Part shown: positions 35,080 to 44,200 of the stretch, piece after piece
Position numbering within the stretch: the stretch's first letter is position 1
How the letters are laid out: every line of letters begins with the position of its first letter
Assembly (NCBI RefSeq): GCF_014644295.1
Contig: NZ_BMKK01000004.1
Span: 434,001 to 498,000, forward strand
Direction: 5' to 3'
Length of the DNA: 64,000 bases
From: Emticicia aquatilis
GTDB lineage: Bacteria > Bacteroidota > Bacteroidia > Cytophagales > Spirosomataceae
Notes under the pieces: generated by a model
The model's input: only the letters and a program-made list of their open reading frames with translations
The model's database searches: none
What the model was told of the DNA's origin: nothing
Translations under genes and position numbers: made by a program

Positions 35080-36264
35080 TTAAAACACTTCACCTAAATT
35101 AAAGAAAAAGCCTTTGGCACCGCCGCTTCCTGCTCCATAAGATAAGATAAAATATACATTTGATTTTTTATTTACTTTTGTTCTTAGACTTCCACCGTAA
35201 CCGTACAAAAATTTTGAAAATTGATTACTCGAAGGCTCAGCAAAGGTTTGGCTATTAACAAATATAGCTCCGCCCAGCAGCTCGTTTTTGATAATATTAA
35301 ATCGGTATTCGGTTTCATAATAAAGCATGTTTTTCCCTCTGAATCGGCCTTGAATAAAAGTTCGGCCTGCGTTATCGTAGGTATCCCAAAGTGTACTGGG
35401 CAAATCAAAATATGGAGCTTTCCCACCGAAAGTCAACCAATTAATGTTCCAAAAAGCCAAGATACTCTTTGAATTTTTAGGAAAGGATACACAATGCCGA
35501 AAATCGGCATATATTGAGTTATAATTAGTCGAACTTCTCAAAGCCGTCATATTATGCGTAAACGAAATGTTTCCGTACCACCCACCCGCAACTGGGCTGT
35601 TTTCATTTCGTCGAGTGTCAAACAAAGCATTTAAAACAATTCCAGAAGAAATTGCCGAGCGACTTACGCCATAATTCTCTGCATTGGTCACCAACAGCTT
35701 ATCAAGGCTTTTTACATGATAGTGTTTGTCGAAATTATAACCCACTCCGATTAATAAATCAGGTGTTATGGCTCTTGATATTACTTGATGAAATCTCAAA
35801 AACCGATAACTGAATTGATTAAAAACGTCTTCTTGTGTAAATCCGCCCAAACCAAAATCCTTTACATGATATTTGTAATATCGCCAATCGGAAACAAAAT
35901 TATAACGATTATTTTTACTCCAAATACTCGTTGTCAGAATCGGAGTAAACTGTCGTTTCTGGGTATATTCAGGAGTGATTTTAATAACCGAAATATTTGT
36001 TTTTGGATAAGTATAAAAAGATATATTCCCATCAACCAAAACCGTGAAACCCGTCAACTGACTATATCCAAAACCTGGTAAAACCGTAAATAATGGCACA
36101 CCAACTTCTGCTTTGGAAGTGTCTATCTTATATTTTTTGTCTTTTATCAGATTCCAAACGTCTCCTACATCAACCAAAACTACTTTATTTGTGTCGATTT
36201 TTGGGGCATTCGTATTGAAAAAGCAACATAAGATAAAAGCGGATATTAGGTATTTACACATCAA
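35080..36264 (-). CDS. BamA/Omp85-like outer membrane barrel protein
   Basis: A 394-residue protein with a short hydrophobic leader (MMCKYLISAFILCCFF) and a C-terminal Omp85-type 16-stranded barrel. The block GRFRGKNMLYYETEYRF (~residues 305-321) is the conserved strand-loop region carrying the (V/G)R-G-F-like motif, and the protein ends FFFNLGEVF with a terminal aromatic. POTRA domains are absent, because only ~70 residues precede the barrel. It is therefore a minimal surface-antigen (BamA C-terminal domain) protein, a form common in Bacteroidota. It overlaps the sterol desaturase gene by 11 bases. Confidence 0.83.
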   Translation of the reverse strand: MMCKYLISAFILCCFFNTNAPKIDTNKVVLVDVGDVWNLIKDKKYKIDTSKAEVGVPLFTVLPGFGYSQLTGFTVLVDGNISFYTYPKTNISVIKITPEYTQKRQFTPILTTSIWSKNNRYNFVSDWRYYKYHVKDFGLGGFTQEDVFNQFSYRFLRFHQVISRAITPDLLIGVGYNFDKHYHVKSLDKLLVTNAENYGVSRSAISSGIVLNALFDTRRNENSPVAGGWYGNISFTHNMTALRSSTNYNSIYADFRHCVSFPKNSKSILAFWNINWLTFGGKAPYFDLPSTLWDTYDNAGRTFIQGRFRGKNMLYYETEYRFNIIKNELLGGAIFVNSQTFAEPSSNQFSKFLYGYGGSLRTKVNKKSNVYFILSYGAGSGGAKGFFFNLGEVF

Positions 36265-37117
36265 TTAAATCTTTCTCTTGATTTGCATCTACTAAAGAGC
36301 CTGAGCGAGTGCTTTTGATATATACCATCGGTAAACGCAATAATTTACCAAACGTATTTATCTTACAAGTTTGAAAATGAGTGTCAACTCCAAAAATTAC
36401 TTTCTCTTTTGGTAAGTGAGCATAAGTGCCAAAAATCCTATCCCAAACGCTTAACACATCACCATAATTTTTATCGGTATATGGCTGAAGATAATGATGA
36501 TGCACATGATGGAAATTGGGAGTTACCAACAATAAACTAATCAATCTATCTGATTTTTCTGGAATTCGGAAATTTGCGTGGGCAATTACGTTTGAAACAA
36601 TTTGAATGAATTGTCTGAAAATAAGTGTCCAGAGAGAAACTCCGCCAATAAAAACCCACAATGTGGTGAATAATAAGCGAATGGTAGTTTCGCCTGGATG
36701 CTCACGTAAGGTTGTAGAAACGTCTAATTCGGTATCGGCATGATGCACCAAATGAAATCGCCAAAGAGTTTTTACTTTGTGCATCAATACATGATAGGCG
36801 TATTCACAGAAATCTAAAAAAAAGAACGTTGCAATAAAGAGTAATAAAGGATTCTTGATAGTATAGCGATGAAAAATTCCGAACTGATGAGCCTTTGTCC
36901 AGCGTAAAGTAAAATTCATTAGAATGCCCAACAAAAACTGAACTGGGGCAGCTGTAATCATAAAAGTGGCATTCAATCTTAAATGCTTGAGGCGATTTGG
37001 CTCATTTCTGAGATTGATAATGTTTTCAAGATTCCATAAAATAAAAAATGATAGGGTAAGTAAAAGAATCCGATGAGAATCGGGAGCAGAATTGAAGTAC
37101 TCGATGATTGTTTGCAT
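36254..37117 (-). CDS. Sterol desaturase / fatty acid hydroxylase family protein
   Basis: A 287-residue membrane di-iron enzyme. The histidine boxes are HVLMH (HxxxH), HLVHHAD (HxxHH) and FHHVHHHY (HxxHH), plus a late His in the region VSVWDRIFGTY that closes the family core. Four or so hydrophobic segments place it in the cytoplasmic membrane. Relatives hydroxylate or desaturate lipids, sphingolipids or carotenoids; the substrate here is unknown. It heads an operon with the BamA-like and DUF2147 genes, so an envelope-lipid role is plausible but inferred. Confidence 0.92.
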   Translation of the reverse strand: MQTIIEYFNSAPDSHRILLLTLSFFILWNLENIINLRNEPNRLKHLRLNATFMITAAPVQFLLGILMNFTLRWTKAHQFGIFHRYTIKNPLLLFIATFFFLDFCEYAYHVLMHKVKTLWRFHLVHHADTELDVSTTLREHPGETTIRLLFTTLWVFIGGVSLWTLIFRQFIQIVSNVIAHANFRIPEKSDRLISLLLVTPNFHHVHHHYLQPYTDKNYGDVLSVWDRIFGTYAHLPKEKVIFGVDTHFQTCKINTFGKLLRLPMVYIKSTRSGSLVDANQEKDLIDV

Positions 37118-37208
37118 TTTGATTAAGGTTAGTACACATTATAGGTTTACGTTTTACTCATAAAAGTAGTTGGGTAGCAATAGCTCTATATCGATTAAAA
37201 AGCCATTA

Positions 37209-37258
37209 AAAAACTGGCGAACTTTTGAAGTATAATCTTCAGCTGTTCGCCAGTTTTT
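37209..37258 (-). terminator. Terminator after the DUF4136 gene
   Basis: The arms AAAAACTGGCGAAC and GTTCGCCAGTTTTT pair perfectly, with an inner GAAG/CTTC stem in the loop, and end in a T-run on the minus strand. It begins 12 bp after the DUF4136 stop and separates it from the sterol desaturase operon. Confidence 0.88.
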
Positions 37259-37269
37259 AGTAATTGCTA

Positions 37270-37833
37270 TTATGCAGGATATTTCTGCATGATTTTATTT
37301 ACACCTTTGGCAATTAATTTTTCGATACGTTTTGGTGAAACACTTCCAGATGCTCCTCCTTGCCACACTAATTGATTTGTTTTTGCATCGATGGCTTCAA
37401 TAACCAATGTTCCTTGTGTATATGAATATGGTCCAAAAGCATATCCACCCCAAAATCCCATAGAATAAGGAACAATCATGCGGCCAACTCTACTGTATCC
37501 AATCATCGGATAACCCATTGAGTACCCACCGTTATTGCTGATTGCCTTTTCGGTATAAGTACGAAACTTGAAAAGTAAATCAGGATTTTGCGTATTGATT
37601 TGTAATCCCTTGTTTATCAGCACCTTATTGACATCGTTTTCGATATTTTTTGTAATAAGAGCATTGTTATACATCGGATTTTGTACCTGAACGTCAGGTT
37701 GAATCCACGCAAAAGTGTAATAATTACGAAAATCTGCACTGTGGTCGGCGTTGCTAACAACTTGTGCTTTGAGTGTTGAAGTGCCAAGCCCAATCATCCC
37801 GATGAGCAAGGCTTTTTGGAATAAGGTTTTCAT
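37270..37833 (-). CDS. DUF4136 family protein
   Basis: A ~187-residue secreted protein. The ATG at 37833 gives a signal peptide (MKTLFQKALLIGMIGLGTSTLKA). The mature region is DUF4136: ADFRNYYTFAWIQPD, LINKGLQINTQNPDLLFKF, LVIEAIDAKTNQLVWQGGASG and RIEKLIAKGVNKIMQKYP. Many DUF4136 proteins are lipoproteins; this one lacks a lipobox. An array of TTAA words at 11-bp spacing lies 89-114 bp upstream of the start. The same array occurs before the efflux genes, which suggests that this protein belongs to their regulon. Its biochemical role is unknown. Confidence 0.9.
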   Translation of the reverse strand: MKTLFQKALLIGMIGLGTSTLKAQVVSNADHSADFRNYYTFAWIQPDVQVQNPMYNNALITKNIENDVNKVLINKGLQINTQNPDLLFKFRTYTEKAISNNGGYSMGYPMIGYSRVGRMIVPYSMGFWGGYAFGPYSYTQGTLVIEAIDAKTNQLVWQGGASGSVSPKRIEKLIAKGVNKIMQKYPA

Positions 37834-37921
37834 TTTTCTTACTAATTTTAAAATGATAATTAAAGCCAAAACTCGTTTTGTTTTTCTGTATCAAAGTAAA
37901 TCGTAGAAAATTGAAGCCATT

Positions 37922-37947
37922 TTAAAACCTTATTAAAATCTTATTAA
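37922..37947 (-). promoter_or_regulatory. 11-bp-periodic TTAA array upstream of the DUF4136 gene
   Basis: TTAA occurs at 37922, 37933 and 37944, each exactly 11 bp apart, with T-rich flanks on the minus strand (TTTTAA words). This is the layout of OmpR/PhoB-type direct-repeat operators and matches five other sites in the efflux island. Confidence 0.6.
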
Positions 37948-37966
37948 TTGAATTTTGAGGGTAATA

Positions 37967-38314
37967 TCAGTTCAATTCGACCTTAGATAAATCTAAAGTA
38001 TAGGTTTCTTCTACCTGATATTGATAGAGTGTTTGTGAGTAATTTTTTACCTCAAATATCAATAAACCATTCAGAAAATCGAGCATAATCTCTGTTCCGA
38101 GCAAGATTTTCCCTGTCAGTATCTGCTGAAACTTCATGATACAATCAGACAAATGATGCCTAACTCGATGAAAATCGGTTTCGGTGGCATTCGGGAAATA
38201 TTCGTGGAGGGTTTCAAAAGCCCAAGGTTCGATTTGTAGTTTCAAACTAAGCATTCGGTTGTCTGAATACTTTTTTGTCAATAATTGAGCGGGTGATAAA
38301 ACGGCAGTTTCCAT
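37967..38314 (-). CDS. Hypothetical protein, 115 residues
   Basis: A soluble 115-residue protein without signal peptide or membrane segment. It contains LLTKKYSDNRMLSLKLQIEPW, then YFPNATETDFHRVRHHLSDC and ILLGTEIMLDFLNGLLIFEVKNYS. No recognised family. Its size, ATG start and codon use like the neighbours make it a plausible gene. It stands alone, with a perfect 13-bp hairpin about 45-75 bp upstream of its start and the TTAA array just beyond its stop. Confidence 0.65.
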   Translation of the reverse strand: METAVLSPAQLLTKKYSDNRMLSLKLQIEPWAFETLHEYFPNATETDFHRVRHHLSDCIMKFQQILTGKILLGTEIMLDFLNGLLIFEVKNYSQTLYQYQVEETYTLDLSKVELN

Positions 38315-38357
38315 ATAGTGTTACTTGGTTTTGGAATAAAACTATTAGACTAAAAAG

Positions 38358-38389
38358 TCTCTGATTAAAAATCAGGTTTTAATCAGAGA
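38358..38389. repeat. Perfect hairpin in the 325-bp spacer 38315-38639
   Basis: Arms TCTCTGATTAAAA and TTTTAATCAGAGA (13 bp, perfect) flank a 6-base loop. It is upstream of the 115-residue protein gene, in its likely leader. The rest of this spacer holds the terminator at 38446-38476 and nothing else that I can support. Confidence 0.65.
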
Positions 38390-38445
38390 ACTATAACCCT
38401 AACTAACTAAACCCATTACTGGTGGACTAAAACTATGTCTTAAAA

Positions 38446-38476
38446 AAAACGCTGGTTAATAAGAAACCAGCGTTTT
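38446..38476 (-). terminator. Terminator of the regulator operon
   Basis: Arms AAAACGCTGGTT/AACCAGCGTTTT (12 bp, perfect) with a 7-base loop are flanked by A-run and T-run. It lies 164 bp past the stop of the response regulator gene on the minus strand. Confidence 0.8.
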
Positions 38477-38639
38477 AAAACCTAAAATTCCTTTATGAAA
38501 ATTCACTATTACTGTTTCTTGATGTAAATGTATAAGTATTACCTTAATTGCTTCTAAAAATCAAATTAAAGAGTGATTAAAAATAAAAACGAGCAAAAAA
38601 TGGATTATAAACAACTGACTATCAGCAAATTAAAATCCA

Positions 38640-39320
38640 TCATTCTTTTAAGATATACCCCATCCCGACGATGGTATGAATAAGTTTTGGAGAGAAATCT
38701 TTATCGACTTTTTTACGAAGAAAATTTATGTATGTGTCAATTGTATTGCTGGCTGGGTCGAGGTCGGTATCCCATATTTTTTCGGCAATATCTACTCTCG
38801 AAACCACTCGGTTGTGGTTAATCATTAAGTATTCGAGTAGAGCGTATTCTTTAGCAGTAAGTAAAATATCTTTGCCTGCTCTCAAAACGGTGCGAGCCGT
38901 TAGGTCGAGTTCTAAATCAGCAACTTTCATCATGTTTCGCTTTACTTGATGCTGCACCATTGCACTACGGCGATGCAAGGCATTTAGACGCATCAGAAGT
39001 TCTTGAAACTGAAATGGTTTCACCAAGAAATCATCTATGCCAGCATCAAAACCTAAGGCTTTATCATCGAGCGTACCCATGGCGGTTAGCATCAAAATTG
39101 GCGTATTTTGCTTTTCGCTTCTGATTGTTTGTGTTACGTCATAACCATTCATTTTTGGCATGTTCACATCCATAATGATTACGTCATAATCATTATCAAA
39201 AGCCATTTTGAGGCCCATTTCGCCATCTTTAGCTATTTCTACTAAGTGTGTGTGTTCTTCAAGTCCACGTTTGATAAACTCGGCCAAGCGGAGTTCATCT
39301 TCTACAATCAATATTTTCAT
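38640..39320 (-). CDS. OmpR-family response regulator
   Basis: A 226-residue two-domain regulator. The receiver has the acidic pocket VEDE, the phosphoacceptor Asp51 in VIIMDVNMPK, LTAMGT and the Lys in FLVKPFQ. The C-terminal winged helix contains LTAKEYALLEYLMINHNRVVS, NTIDTYINFLRKKVD and LIHTIVGMGYILK. It is the probable partner of the histidine kinase at 39765-41138, separated from it by a small periplasmic-protein gene. It is clearly paralogous to the regulator at 53793-54476. Which of the two binds the TTAA arrays is not decided by sequence. Confidence 0.95.
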   Translation of the reverse strand: MKILIVEDELRLAEFIKRGLEEHTHLVEIAKDGEMGLKMAFDNDYDVIIMDVNMPKMNGYDVTQTIRSEKQNTPILMLTAMGTLDDKALGFDAGIDDFLVKPFQFQELLMRLNALHRRSAMVQHQVKRNMMKVADLELDLTARTVLRAGKDILLTAKEYALLEYLMINHNRVVSRVDIAEKIWDTDLDPASNTIDTYINFLRKKVDKDFSPKLIHTIVGMGYILKE

Positions 39321-39411
39321 AAAAGTTCTAAAATAAATGAAGCAAGGTATGATTGATACCTTGCTCGCAAGTTTTGTGCGTGAGCAACAAAGTTACTCAA
39401 CAAATAGTCTT

Positions 39412-39651
39412 TTAGTTGCTTTGTTTAGCTTCTTTTTTTACTTCCTTCGCCGCTGCATGATGCATTGCTTTCTCCTCTTTCTTGGCGGCTTTATGCTCCT
39501 TTTTAACTTCATTGGCAGCTTTATGCTCCGTGATACGGTCTTCTTTCTTTTCGAGTTTTGCTTCTTTTTTTGAGGCTTGTGGGGTGGTTTGTGCAAATGC
39601 ACTTGTGGCGAAAATGGCTACCATTGCGGCCAACAAAATATTCTTTTTCAT
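39412..39651 (-). CDS. Lys/Glu/His-rich small periplasmic protein
   Basis: A 79-residue protein. The signal peptide MKKNILLAAMVAIFATSAFA is followed by a mature part made almost only of Lys, Glu, Ala and His, with loosely repeated EHKAA / KEHKAAKKEE / MHHAAAKE units, probably one long charged helix. It lies between the kinase and regulator genes on the same strand and has its own TTAA array 74-107 bp upstream. By position and size it recalls periplasmic stress or metal-sensing accessories (CpxP/Spy/ZraP types), but no sequence family match is visible, so this is inference. The opposite-strand frames here are shadows. Confidence 0.8.
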   Translation of the reverse strand: MKKNILLAAMVAIFATSAFAQTTPQASKKEAKLEKKEDRITEHKAANEVKKEHKAAKKEEKAMHHAAAKEVKKEAKQSN

Positions 39652-39724
39652 ACCTTTAAAAATTTTAGAATTAACTCATCCAAAACACTGTTTGGCTTTG
39701 TGATTCAAATGTAGTTGGTGGTAC

Positions 39725-39761
39725 TTAAAGGCATTTCAAACCAAAATTAAAACTCAGTTAA
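39725..39761 (-). promoter_or_regulatory. 11-bp-periodic TTAA array upstream of the Lys/Glu-rich protein gene
   Basis: Words at 39725 (TTAA), 39736 (TCAA), 39747 (TTAA) and 39758 (TTAA) are each exactly 11 bp apart, giving four half-sites in phase. The array lies just after the kinase stop codon and before the small periplasmic-protein gene. Confidence 0.6.
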
Positions 39762-39764
39762 ACC

Positions 39765-41138
39765 TCAATAAATATTTTTGATAGGAAACTCAACCGTAAA
39801 TATAGACCCCACTCCTTCTTCTGACTGAACCGAGATTTTTCCTGAGTGAATCTCCACAATTCGTTGGGTAAGCGGCAAACCTATGCCATGTCCCGAAATC
39901 TCTTTTGTTTTTTCGTTTCGGTAGAATGCCTCAAAAATATGTTCAGTTTCTTGCTTAGTCATTCCCACACCTTGGTCGATAAAATCAATTTTCACTTTGC
40001 TACTATCATACGAAATCTTTGTTTCAACACGCTTATTATTGCTGTATTTACAAGCATTTTCCATTAGATTTCTGAAAACCAACACCAGCAACTCGGCGTT
40101 TCCGCTAACAATCATCGACTCGTCATTATCAGGAATTTGGTCGAATTCGATATTGATATGATATTCTGGTTGATTCTTCTTGACTAAATCCGAAGCAGCC
40201 CAAAGCACTTCATCAACCCTCACTTCAGTAAATGGCACCGATTGAGCATCGGCATTCATGCGAGCCAATTCAAGTAGGCTATTTACTAAGTTTATCATAT
40301 TATTGATGTCAAGCTGAAAATTCTCAACGGTCTGCTTGTATTCTTCAACGCTTCGCTCCTTCATGAGCGTAACTTGGGCATTCCCGAGTAAAATCGACAG
40401 TGGTGTGCGAAGTTCGTGCGTTACGTAAGACACAAAATTACGTTGTTGGGTATAAGCATAATCAAGTCGGTCGAGCAAATCATTGAAAGTATGTGCCATT
40501 TGTCCAATTTCGTTATCCAAATTAGACTCAGGAATACGTGATTGCAGGTTTTTACTCGAAATCTTTTTCATCCGTTTAGCAATTTGGCCAATCGGTTTTA
40601 AGTCTTTTCTGATGTAATATCTGGTAGTAAGCGTAATGATACTTATCAATAAAGCTGAACCGATAATCAGAATATAAAGCAGGTTGCGTTGTTTATTAAA
40701 CCCCGATAAATCGTAGCCAGCAGCTTCAATGATAAATAGCTGTTTGTATTTATTATTGCGGCTTAAAAATAGGGTTCGCTCGTAGCCGTCTTTCTTAAAT
40801 TCGACTTCGTGTTTAAAAACTTCTTTTCTAATCTTATCGGTTAGGTGCGTAACGGCATATCTTGATTTGAAAATAACTGTGCCAGTCGAGTCATAAATAA
40901 TAAATTGCTCTTGGGTATAGATATTTTCTTTCATATCGTCTAAAGTCCTGACGTCTTCACCGCTCAGTCCTTTATCAATAATCATTTTTTCTAATGTAAT
41001 GGCGTTGTTTCGGAGATAGAGATAAAACTCATTTTCTCGGAAATTACTATAAAAAAGATAAATATTGGCCGAAAATAAAATGAGAGCGATACTCAAAATT
41101 GTCGGGATTCGGATGGTTTGTTTGTCAACAATTTTCAT
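39765..41138 (-). CDS. Sensor histidine kinase (HAMP, HisKA, HATPase)
   Basis: A 457-residue membrane kinase. TM1 (~residues 11-30) and TM2 (~150-172) bracket a ~120-residue periplasmic sensor. A HAMP linker (LKPIGQIAKRMKKIS, EIGQMAHTFNDLLDRL) leads to HisKA with the phosphoacceptor in VSYVTHELRTPLS, then the N box (NLMENACKYS), G1 (DQGVGMT), F box (FEAFYR) and G2 (GHGIGLPLTQRIV). It is the only histidine kinase in the efflux island. It follows czcA on the same strand, which fits metal-responsive kinases of the CusS/CzcS type; the ligand is not known. Confidence 0.95.
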   Translation of the reverse strand: MKIVDKQTIRIPTILSIALILFSANIYLFYSNFRENEFYLYLRNNAITLEKMIIDKGLSGEDVRTLDDMKENIYTQEQFIIYDSTGTVIFKSRYAVTHLTDKIRKEVFKHEVEFKKDGYERTLFLSRNNKYKQLFIIEAAGYDLSGFNKQRNLLYILIIGSALLISIITLTTRYYIRKDLKPIGQIAKRMKKISSKNLQSRIPESNLDNEIGQMAHTFNDLLDRLDYAYTQQRNFVSYVTHELRTPLSILLGNAQVTLMKERSVEEYKQTVENFQLDINNMINLVNSLLELARMNADAQSVPFTEVRVDEVLWAASDLVKKNQPEYHINIEFDQIPDNDESMIVSGNAELLVLVFRNLMENACKYSNNKRVETKISYDSSKVKIDFIDQGVGMTKQETEHIFEAFYRNEKTKEISGHGIGLPLTQRIVEIHSGKISVQSEEGVGSIFTVEFPIKNIY

Positions 41139-41229
41139 AGGAATGCTTTGTGAAGCAAATCGGGCGGCAATGCCCTCAATTCGCAGTGATATGATACAAA
41201 GTAAATAAACTTGCGACAGCTATCAAACA

Positions 41230-41257
41230 AATGGGTCGAGCAAAAGCTCAACCCATT
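41230..41257 (-). terminator. Hairpin downstream of czcA
   Basis: AATGGGT/ACCCATT and GAGC/GCTC stems (one C-A mismatch) with an AAAA loop begin 6 bp after the czcA stop on the minus strand. Only a short T-rich tract follows, so termination may be partial. Confidence 0.55.
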
Positions 41258-41262
41258 CGATA

Positions 41263-44200
41263 TTAGTTCTCAGTTAATTTTTCTCGATAAAATACATAGA
41301 ATATTATCGGGAATGCCAGTAAGGTCAAAACGGTGGCCGTTATCAAACCTCCAATTACGACAATAGCGAGCGGTTTTGAAGTTTCTGAACCAATTCCTTT
41401 TGAAATAGCCGCTGGAATCAGACCAATAGCGGCCATCATGGCGGTCATGATTACTGGGCGAATTCTGGAAACCACACCTTTTGTGATAGATTCGCTCAAG
41501 CTCATTCGATTATGTAGGTTCTTCTTGAAAACCGAAATCAGGATTACGCCATTTTGAATACAAATACCAAACAATGCAATGAACCCAATACCTGCCGAAA
41601 TACTAAAGTTTGTACCCGAAATGAGCAAAGAAGCGATTCCGCCAATGATTGCAAACGGTACATTGACAAGCACAATTCCAGCATCTTTGATATTACCAAA
41701 TAATACAAACAATATCAAGAAAATGAGCAATAAGCTAACTGGTACTACCTGAACGAGGCGGTTAGTGGCACGTTGTTGATTCTCAAAATCGCCCGCCCAT
41801 TTCATCGAATAGCCATTTGGTAACTTTACATGAGCATTTACTTTTTGTTGAGCCTCTGCAATGGCACTTCCCATGTCACGTCCACGAACTGAGAATTTTA
41901 CGGCATTGAAACGTTGGTTAGCTTCACGGAACACCAAAATCGGCCCAGTATTATAATAGATTTTAGCAATTTCTTTCAACGGTATCTGTGTGTTGTTCAT
42001 CGTTGGAATCAATAAGTCGCCAATTTCAGAATCAGATTTACGATATTCTTGTTGGAAACGAATTCTTAAATCAAATTTGCGTTCGCCTTCATAAATCTGA
42101 GTTGCAGCTTTTCCACCAATCGCCATCTCGATAACGGCCTGAGCATCACCTTTTTGAATGCCATAAAGTGCCAATTTATCTTCGTCAAGTTCGATTCTGA
42201 GTTCAGGCTGGCCTATGTTTTTAATCACGCCCAAGTCTTCGATACCACGCACGGTTGCCAACTGATTATATACTTCTTTGGCTTTTTTCTCCATCAAAAC
42301 AAGGTCTTGACCATAGATTTTCACGGCAATACTGCCTTTCACACCCGAAACAGCTTCTTCTACGTTATCCATGATTGGTTGCGAGAAGTTGAAGTTTACA
42401 CCCGTAAATTTCTTCAAGCGTTCCTGCATTTGAGCAATGAGTTGTTCTTTTGAAATATCTCTTTTCCAGTCTTCTTTCGGGAAAATATCTACCAAAAACT
42501 CAATATTATAAAAACCAGTAGGGTCTGTTCCATCGTTTGGTCGGCCAGTTTGCGAAATCACACCTTTTACTTCGGGAAAACTTCTGAAAACCTGACGCAT
42601 TTCGTTGGTGTATCTAACCGACTCGTTGAGGGCTATATTCATTGGCATACTGGCACGCACATAGATTGAGCCTTCGTTGAGTTCGGGTAAAAACTCTGAG
42701 CCTAAAAACTTAAAGTTAAACAAACCAACCGCAACAATAATGGCCGTCACGAGAAGGGTTTTACGTTTGTGCAAAAACACAAAGTTGAAAGCTCGCATTA
42801 CCCATTTTTCGATAAACAAAACGAAAGGATTATGTTTTTCACGAACATTCTTTTTCAGTAAAATACTGGCCAAAACAGGCACAAGAGTAAGTGTAAAAAT
42901 CAACGCACCGAGCAAGGCAAAACCGAGCGTCCAGGCCAATGGTGAAAACATTTTTCCTTCTACTTTTTGAAACGAGAAGATAGGAATCAAACAAGTAATG
43001 ATAATTAGTTTTGAGAAGAAAATGGCTTTCCCCATTTCGGTACCAGTTTTGCGAATGATACCGAGTTTTGAAAGTTTATTATACCTTTCCATACCAATTT
43101 GGTGAGAAAGATTATCTAAAACCACAAAGATTCCTTCGACCATTACAACCGCCCCATCGACAATGATTCCAAAGTCAATCGCTCCCATTGAGAGCAAATT
43201 GGCCGACATTCCTTTCAGACGAAGACAAATAAATGAGAATAAGAGGGCTAAAGGAATAACGATTGAAACCGTAACGGTTGTACGCCAATCGGCCATGAAC
43301 AGAAACACGATACAGGTTACAAACAAAATACCTTCGAGCAAATTGTGGGTAACGGTGTGGGTCGCAAAATTGATGAGGGTTTCACGGTTATAAAACGTAT
43401 TGATTTTTACATCTTTGGGCAAAATTGAAGTATTTAACTCTTCGATTTTTGCCTTTACATTCTCAATCACTTGGCTTGGGTTTTCACCTTTTCTCATGAC
43501 AACAATACATTCAAGCACATCGTTTTGTGCATCTCTACCCGCTTGTCCGAGTCGTGGTAAGGCCGATTCCGTTACGGTTGCTACATTTTTGACCGTAATA
43601 GGCACTCCATTAGCACTTTTGATGATAATTTTTTCTATATCGCTTACGCCTTTGAGTAAACCGATACCTCTGACTACATAGGCTTCTGAGTTTTTCTCGA
43701 TTACATCTCCCCCAACGTTAACATTTGAGTTGGCAACTGCTTGGTATAGTTGGAGCGGAGTAACATCATAATCAGCCAATAAATGTGGGTTGGCACTAAT
43801 CTCGTAAGTTTTTACTTCACCGCCAAAACTAACTACATCGGCCACACCTGCTACGCCTTTTAACTGACGCTCAACTACCCAATCTTGCAGAGTTTTGAGT
43901 TCTCTTACACTACGGTCTTTGCTTTCGAGTGTATATCTGAAAATCTCGCCAGTTGGGCCATAAGGTGGTTGTATATCGGGGTCAACACCTTCGGGGAGGC
44001 TAACGCTTCCGATAAGATTATTGATTTGTTGACGAGCAAAAGCATCATCAACACCATCTTCAAACATTACTTTTACTACCGACAAACCAAAAACGGTCGT
44101 TGAGCGAATATCAGTTTTTTTCTGAACAGGATTTAAGCCAATTTCGATAGGAATCGACACGAATTTCTCGACCTCTTCGGCACTTCGGCCTGGCCATTGG

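Noticed and set aside
38358-38389. Hairpin with GATTAAAA words as a TTAA-array operator
   Set aside because: The two TTAA words are 14 bp apart and are better explained as arms of a perfect hairpin.
39337-39703. Plus-strand frames opposite the Lys/Glu-rich protein
   Set aside because: They are Phe/Leu/Ser-rich mirror images of the charged minus-strand protein, which has a clear signal peptide.
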